From Diorhabda sublineata (taxonomy: Eukaryota; Arthropoda; Insecta; Coleoptera; Chrysomelidae): a DNA stretch of 64,000 bases. Shown here in pieces: positions 61,001 through 64,000 of the stretch. The notes under the pieces were generated by a model that had not been told where the DNA came from, did not search any database, and worked only from the letters and a program-made list of their open reading frames with translations. The DNA lies in contig NC_079484.1 in assembly GCF_026230105.1 (NCBI RefSeq), forward strand, positions 2,929,805 through 2,993,804, given 5' to 3'. The position numbers and the translations under genes were made by a program. Positions within the stretch are counted from its first letter, which is position 1; each line of letters begins with the position of its first letter.

Positions 61001-61400
61001 ATTTGATTCATGTAAATTCGATTCGGAAATAGTAAAACTTTTTATAATGAAAGGACTCACGCGAAAAATTGTAAAAGGAAAGTATAAATGCTTGGGAAAA
61101 CATTAATACTTTCAAATTTATGATAGAAGCTTAAGGATTAATCTGAGATTGGTTATGATTCATCTTAATTTTTTGACATGAATTTAAAAGTATATTGATA
61201 ACGGTCGAAATTGAGTCGGAACATAAAAAATTGATTATAGAAATAAAAAATTAAAAAATGAAAATTATTTAAATCGCTAAACAATTAAAGAAACGAATAA
61301 ATTCATTATTTAACGTACCTTTTTTGTTATTCTTGGGTTTGGCCGAAACGTCAACGCTCGAAAGGCACAAAGCGACAGCTAATAATGTCTGAATTAACAT
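48832..61400 (-). CDS. Alp: Alkaline phosphatase, seven exons
   Basis: Exons on the minus strand: 61400-61319, 55461-55294, 54989-54856, 53494-53260, 50418-50089, 50038-49592, 49034-48832. All introns are GT-AG, phases agree, and the total is 1599 bp or 532 residues, normal for the family. Alkaline phosphatase hydrolyses phosphate monoesters outside the cell using two zinc ions and one magnesium. Seen: signal peptide MLIQTLLAVALCLSSVDVSA; LFLGDGM (Asp95); TADSACSATAY with nucleophile Ser139; VTHASPAG (His202, Ser204); FVEGGKID (Glu361, Asp366) and His370; TADHAH (Asp407, His408); ETHG (His483). The active site thus looks complete. The protein ends shortly after HLMAFASC with KDVPCDSYIKNS and lacks the hydrophobic GPI-anchor tail usual in insect membrane forms, so a secreted enzyme is inferred. 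An unseen alternative last exon could change that. Introns 1 and 4 hold satellite arrays. Confidence 0.93.
49235..49560 (+). pseudogene. Internally deleted mariner relic in phosphatase intron 6
   Basis: On the strand opposite to the phosphatase, MERLMEQRYAFKFCAKLDKT and KETHDMIKEHTRF, then LQTQVIW, match the N-terminus of mariner transposases. About 150 bp later, in another frame, EIDIEGGYFEYF with a stop resembles the C-terminal end (I..GdYFE). The catalytic middle is missing, as in internal-deletion derivatives. TIRs were not resolved. Confidence 0.6.
49592..50038 (-). CDS. Alp: Alkaline phosphatase exon 6
   Basis: The acceptor is TGCTTTAG|GT and the donor is TTAG|GTATGA. It encodes residues 317-465. 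It holds most of the metal site: Glu361 in FVEGGKID, Asp366, His370 in KAHHET, and Asp407/His408 in VVTADHAH. The usual RID.GHH is KIDKAHH here, which keeps the ligands. Confidence 0.93.
50089..50418 (-). CDS. Alp: Alkaline phosphatase exon 5
   Basis: The acceptor is TTTTCAG|GA and the donor is ATTAG|GTAATA. It encodes residues 207-316, with FAHTAYRHWESDSDV, the DIAHQLIFEATGKNLNVILG stretch, and GGGRKKFIPAYDRDEEG of the family. The intron to exon 6 is only 50 bp. Confidence 0.93.
50419..51956. other. Phosphatase intron 4, 3' part; unidentified sequence
   Basis: No coding exon is needed here, as exons 4 and 5 join in frame. A short inverted pair around 50533-50575 (tacgttcc ... ggaacgta) and less AT-rich DNA at 50680-51250 suggest an old mobile element, but no protein motif is recognised. 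Confidence 0.35.
51957..53234. repeat. 214-bp satellite, 6 copies, in phosphatase intron 4
   Basis: The anchor attgattttggaaaagcttc (first copy attctgg) recurs at 51957, 52171, 52385, 52599, 52813 and 53027, exactly 214 bp apart. The unit is homologous to the reverse complement of the 341-bp satellite: gaaaatattgatttt, aaaagctt/ct-cacaaaaaatg and agttaacctattcttttg appear in the same order. It also holds a second, opposite copy of the middle module (gtagagctttttatga), so each unit can form a hairpin. The array ends 25 bp before exon 4. Confidence 0.93.
53260..53494 (-). CDS. Alp: Alkaline phosphatase exon 4 (catalytic serine)
   Basis: The acceptor is CAACGCAG|AC and the donor is CTGCAG|GTACTA. 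It encodes residues 129-206, with TADSACSATAYLGGVKAN carrying the phosphorylated Ser139 and TTRVTHASPA carrying His202 and Ser204. Confidence 0.93.
53495..54855. other. Phosphatase intron 3
   Basis: 1361 bp without a recognisable gene. 54470-54825 is a diverged copy of the repeat at 47110-47390. Frames at 53937-54246 overlap on both strands and lack motifs. Confidence 0.5.
54856..54989 (-). CDS. Alp: Alkaline phosphatase exon 3
   Basis: The acceptor is TTGTACAG|AT and the donor is TCCAAG|GTAAAT, in phase 0. It encodes residues 84-128: NLAKNVILFLGDGMSIPTIS with metal ligand Asp95, then RVYIGGEEKQLSFEKFPYAG. Confidence 0.93.
55294..55461 (-). CDS. Alp: Alkaline phosphatase exon 2
   Basis: The acceptor is GTTTATAG|AT and the donor is CGAA|GTAATT. 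It encodes residues 28-83. KKLHWNQQAVSTVKEKLLRK matches the family's YWNQQAQE helix that precedes the LFLGDGM strand. If the donor were ignored the frame would end at a TAA 15 bp later, but splicing there restores the family sequence. Confidence 0.85.
55895..56359. mobile_element. Candidate 461-bp non-autonomous TIR element
   Basis: It begins TCGTGGGCTTACTACAA (55897) and ends with the inverse of TCGTGGGCTTGCTGCAA (56357); 15 of the 17 terminal bases match. Each end is flanked by TA. A minus-strand frame inside (55892-56074) has no recognised motif. The structure points to a Tc1/mariner-type MITE; the family is unknown. Confidence 0.5.
56621..57033. mobile_element. Candidate ~413-bp element with GC-rich inverted ends
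   Basis: Both ends carry TTTATAAAC followed by ACG and GC-rich blocks (left cgctcgcgctcgtcctgacg; right, inverted, gctcgcgctaaagctcgcgc). The inner ends are gagctggaa / gcactggaa. The arms are diverged. The GC-rich termini stand out sharply in AT-rich DNA. Target duplication cannot be told apart from the palindromic TTTATAAA ends. Confidence 0.35.
57840..60215. repeat. 112-bp satellite, about 21 copies, in phosphatase intron 1
   Basis: The unit contains tttactttttattcgattga, tgctgaatcgagtcatcagt, attcgatttatgaaagcttt, ggttcataaagaatcgatta and ataaatatttctttatcatt. The step is exactly 112 bp from about 57873 to 60113. Variant sites (gtctgactttactc versus gtatgactttactt; atcgagtcatcag versus attcagtcattag; gaaagc versus gaaagt) recur in blocks. 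Frames of about 61 codons arise because the unit has few stops and overlap each other by period shift; they are not genes. Confidence 0.95.
60216..61318. repeat. Decayed flank of the 112-bp array, rich in attcgattcat
   Basis: Short words such as attcgattcat, aatcgattcat and cgatttatat recur irregularly. Two ~150-bp segments, 60655-60800 and 60885-61032, are direct duplicates (catcgattcaagatt, catatggatgt, gattcctactgatttgattc, gtaaattcgattcggaa). No coding exon is required between here and exon 1. Confidence 0.6.
61319..61400 (-). CDS. Alp: Alkaline phosphatase exon 1 (signal peptide)
   Basis: ATG at 61400; encodes MLIQTLLAVALCLSSVDVSA, a typical secretory signal, then KPKNNKK. The donor is AAAAAAG|GTACGT. 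Phase 1 joins exon 2 as a GAT codon. TATA-like sequences lie about 50-65 bp upstream (61450-61465). Confidence 0.8.
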
Positions 61401-61892
61401 TCTGTTTCATCAACACCACTTTTGTTAATTAAATTCAGACTTATCCAAATATATACCTATATAAACTTGAATAACATTACCTTCCCCACTATTCAAAAAT
61501 CAATTAATTTTTTTTTATTCGAATTATAACCGCAATCGTTAAATTTTTAAGTACGGGAGCGAGGAAGTCCTTATGGTTTATACCGGAACGAGGACAACTA
61601 TCACAACAATTATATTAATGGTATCATTAGCTCTAATCTACTTTGACCAGATACCTATCGCTGAGGAAACGACATGGAAAGTGATCGCTTAGTATAGAAT
61701 CGCGCATTGTTTCGTTAATATTTAACAACCTTCAGGAACTAACCGCTCTCTGAATTGTTTAACAATAACTTGATATTATTAACTATATTTATATGAATTA
61801 TATCGCACGGGGATTAAGAGAAAGCGATTTAGGATAGTATAAATACTGTTCTGCAAGAGTTGATAAATTTTCATTGGAAAAAATTATTCATT
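61401..61892. other. 5' flank of the alkaline phosphatase
   Basis: Presumed promoter region. TA-rich words near 61450 could act as a TATA box. No other element recognised. Confidence 0.35.
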
Positions 61893-62457
61893 TACGAGGT
61901 CTGGCTATTAAATAACGACACTACGCGCCTAGAGGGCGCAACAGGAGCAACGTATCCATATATTGAGAAAAAAAAACTCCGACTGAGTGCTATAAATTGT
62001 TGCAAGAGGCCTGAGGGGACAATTATCTATCTCATGCGCGTTTTTTTGAGTGGTGTAAGCACTTTAGTGAGGGCCGAGATGATCAACATCCACGTCGCTC
62101 TGTAACTGTTTCAACGGTGACCAAAATCAACCAAATTGTGCGTGAAGATCGTCGATTGAGCATGCGGATGATTATCGAGGCGGTAAACACCGATAAAGAA
62201 ACGATTAGAAAAAGATCTGCTTTGAAAGGGATCTGATTTGAGTCAATGGAAGGGGTAAAACAAAAAACGGCAGAACCTCTAAAGGCTCTAACTAAAGATG
62301 ACTTCCAGCACTGCTTCGATCAATGAAAAAAACGTATGGAAAGTTGTGTGGCGAGAGGAGGGAAGTATATTGAAGGGGAGCATTCGAACGTAGAGTAATT
62401 TTTGTAATAGAAACCTTTTTCGTAACCAGTTTCGTTATTTAATAGCCAGACCTCGTA
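61893..62457 (+). mobile_element. Internally deleted mariner-type element, 561 bp, with intact TIRs
   Basis: CGAGGTCTGGCTATTAAATA at 61895 is mirrored exactly at the right end (62455), and each end is flanked by TA. The inside keeps both ends of a transposase. The N-terminal part is SEGRDD, RRSVTVSTVTKINQIVREDR, RLSMRMIIEAVNTDKETIRK. Just after a deletion comes the C-terminal part: KQKTAEPLKALTKDDFQHCF, DQ, stop, KKRMESCVARGGKYIEGEH. The catalytic centre is gone. It can only have moved with help from a related active element; the well preserved TIRs suggest a fairly recent loss. Confidence 0.8.
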
Positions 62458-63119
62458 TATGGTTCATATAGTAACGATTTTGGTTAGGTTTACAAAATAA
62501 TTGATGATTGAAAGTTTGTTCAGATTCAATTCAAACCATCTATATTGAAGTATATACATACACCGTTACTTTAAAATAATTTCTTACATATTTTTTTAAC
62601 CAGTACTTTTGTAATTATGGATACAACCGTCAATACCGGATAATTTTACATTTAATGGTTGGCGAAGTGACGGTCGTTTGAAATTAATATTTGTGTATAT
62701 CAATTGTAGGTTTTTCTCTAATTAATCGTGTTCAAATGTCATGGTTTCGCATTGACATTTAATGGATAAAATAATTGGCAGAAATTTGGGGTTGATTTTA
62801 AAAATCTTAAATCACTATTCAGCTCTAACACTATGAGCCCCTGCCTTATATTTATTTTGTTATATTCCAGAGCTTGGTAGAACAAAGTTCCAAACTCTTT
62901 CTAGAAATATTGAAACATATTTCAATGATTACAGATCGCTATAGATGAAGACACCCATCAAGATTTCAAGACTAATCTTTAAGGTTATGTCAGTGCTATA
63001 CTTTGAAGGTTGTCACGTGATACTGGTCACGTTGACGTAACTTTAGAAGCAACTAGTGCGTGATTTTCAATAGTTTATGTTGCTTATGTTTATGGTATCA
63101 GAATCGGTACAAAGAAAAA
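62458..63119. other. No recognised gene
   Basis: AT-rich unique DNA leading into a mariner relic. No motif, TIR or repeat seen. Confidence 0.4.
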
Positions 63120-63700
63120 TTCCAATCATGACCATGACCAAATCAAAGTCATAACTGTTCGAGAAGTTGCGAAGAGGCTGCATGTATCGCACACAATAAT
63201 TGAAAAACACTTAAAATGTCTTCGACAAGTTAAGAAGGTTTATAGTTGGACACAACTCGAATTGAAAGAAATTCATTTAACACAAAGATTAAACATTTGG
63301 GATATGAACCTTAAACGAAACGAAAAATTTAACAAAAAAAGTCCATGTTGTCAGTTTGGTGGGAATACAAAGGTGTTGAGTTTTTTGAGCTGCTTCCAAG
63401 GAACCAAACGTTCGATTCTGATGTTTACTGTCAACAATTAATGGAACTGGATGAATCAATCAAGGTTTAGTGTTCCACCATGATAATGCAAGGCCGTATC
63501 CCTGAAAACTATTGGAACTTGACTTTGAAGTGATGCCACGTCCTCCATACAGCCCTGAACTGGCACCATCTGATTACCATTTATTTCAGAATTCTTAGAA
63601 TGGACAAATTTTCACAAAAGACGATGACTTTCAATCACACCTGGTTCAATTTTTTGCTGATAAGAATAAGAATCACAAAATGAACAATATATAATTGATT
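63120..63700 (+). pseudogene. mariner transposase relic, second lineage
   Basis: In order, over several frames: REVAKRLHVSHTIIEKHLK (helix-turn-helix), TQLELKEIHLTQRLNI and MNLKRNEKF (linker). A deletion removes the first catalytic block. Then come LSVWWEYKGVEFFELLPRNQ and DSDVYCQQLMELDESIK, then FHHDNARP with the second aspartate, then LDFEVMPRPPYSPELAPSDY with the third, and DDDFQSHLVQFFADKN. It differs from the relics at 10-12 kb (for example LPRNQT rather than DFVDKGR), so it is a separate mariner lineage. Stops and frameshifts make it inactive. Confidence 0.85.
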
Positions 63701-64000
63701 AAAAACTATTCTTTGTTGAAAAAATTGTTTTATTTTACTTTATACTACAAAACTACTTGTCTCCAATCAATAGAAATATTGGGGTACGTAAAATGTGTTG
63801 CCTATACGGATATATTATGGACGAAAGTTTTGGTAGGTTCACTAGAAGTTTTGAATTTTTCAAATTAATAACTTGCAATAATAAATATTAATGATTCAGT
63901 GATTTAGGTTTTATTCTTTTCTCAGCCGCTACTAGACGAAGGTCTTCTCTACGTTTGCCTGCTCTACGAATATCATTTGTTTATGAACGTACCAGTGACA
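63701..64000. other. No recognised feature to the window end
   Basis: Unique DNA; no open frame or repeat of note. Confidence 0.4.

Overview
This is AT-rich eukaryotic nuclear DNA, almost certainly from an insect. It carries one complete spliced gene of the insect/animal alkaline phosphatase family, mariner, Transib-like and Penelope-like relics, TA-flanked MITEs, and six long tandem-repeat arrays. A beetle or similar insect would fit, but the sequence does not settle the order. There are no bacterial operons, CRISPR arrays or convincing tRNA/rRNA genes.

Layout. 1-1.9 kb: no recognisable gene. 2.1-7.7 kb: fifteen copies of a 374-bp satellite, with decayed forms of its ~34-bp subrepeat on both sides. 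9.2-13.7 kb: a graveyard of small relics (5S-like fragment, transposase pieces, a hairpin MITE, two mariners, two Penelope-like endonuclease relics). 14.3-30.2 kb: a 467-bp satellite (5 + 24 copies), interrupted at 17.0-19.1 kb by a 2.1-kb island with a single-exon gene for a predicted type I membrane protein (minus strand). 30.8-34.0 kb: a Transib-like (RAG1-related) transposase relic, split by a 1.5-kb TIR-bounded element that has its own two-exon mini-gene and an inverted partial copy of itself. 35.6-41.6 kb: a satellite of 80-bp and 40-bp modules built from pentamers in strict 5-bp register, with a perfect heat-shock element in each 80-bp module. 42.0-47.0 kb: a 341-bp satellite.

48.8-61.4 kb: a seven-exon alkaline phosphatase gene on the minus strand. 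All splice junctions and phases join into a 532-residue precursor with a signal peptide and the main catalytic and metal-binding motifs. Its introns hold two more arrays (214 bp in intron 4, 112 bp in intron 1), a mariner relic and MITE-like elements. The 214-bp unit is a diverged, reverse-oriented relative of the 341-bp satellite outside the gene. 61.9-63.7 kb: two decayed mariners.

The two most interesting observations are the heat-shock-element satellite at 35.7-41.6 kb and the nested palindromic element with a spliced mini-gene at 31.8-33.3 kb. The gene island inside the 467-bp satellite comes next. All family assignments rest on motif recognition by eye; no searches were run.
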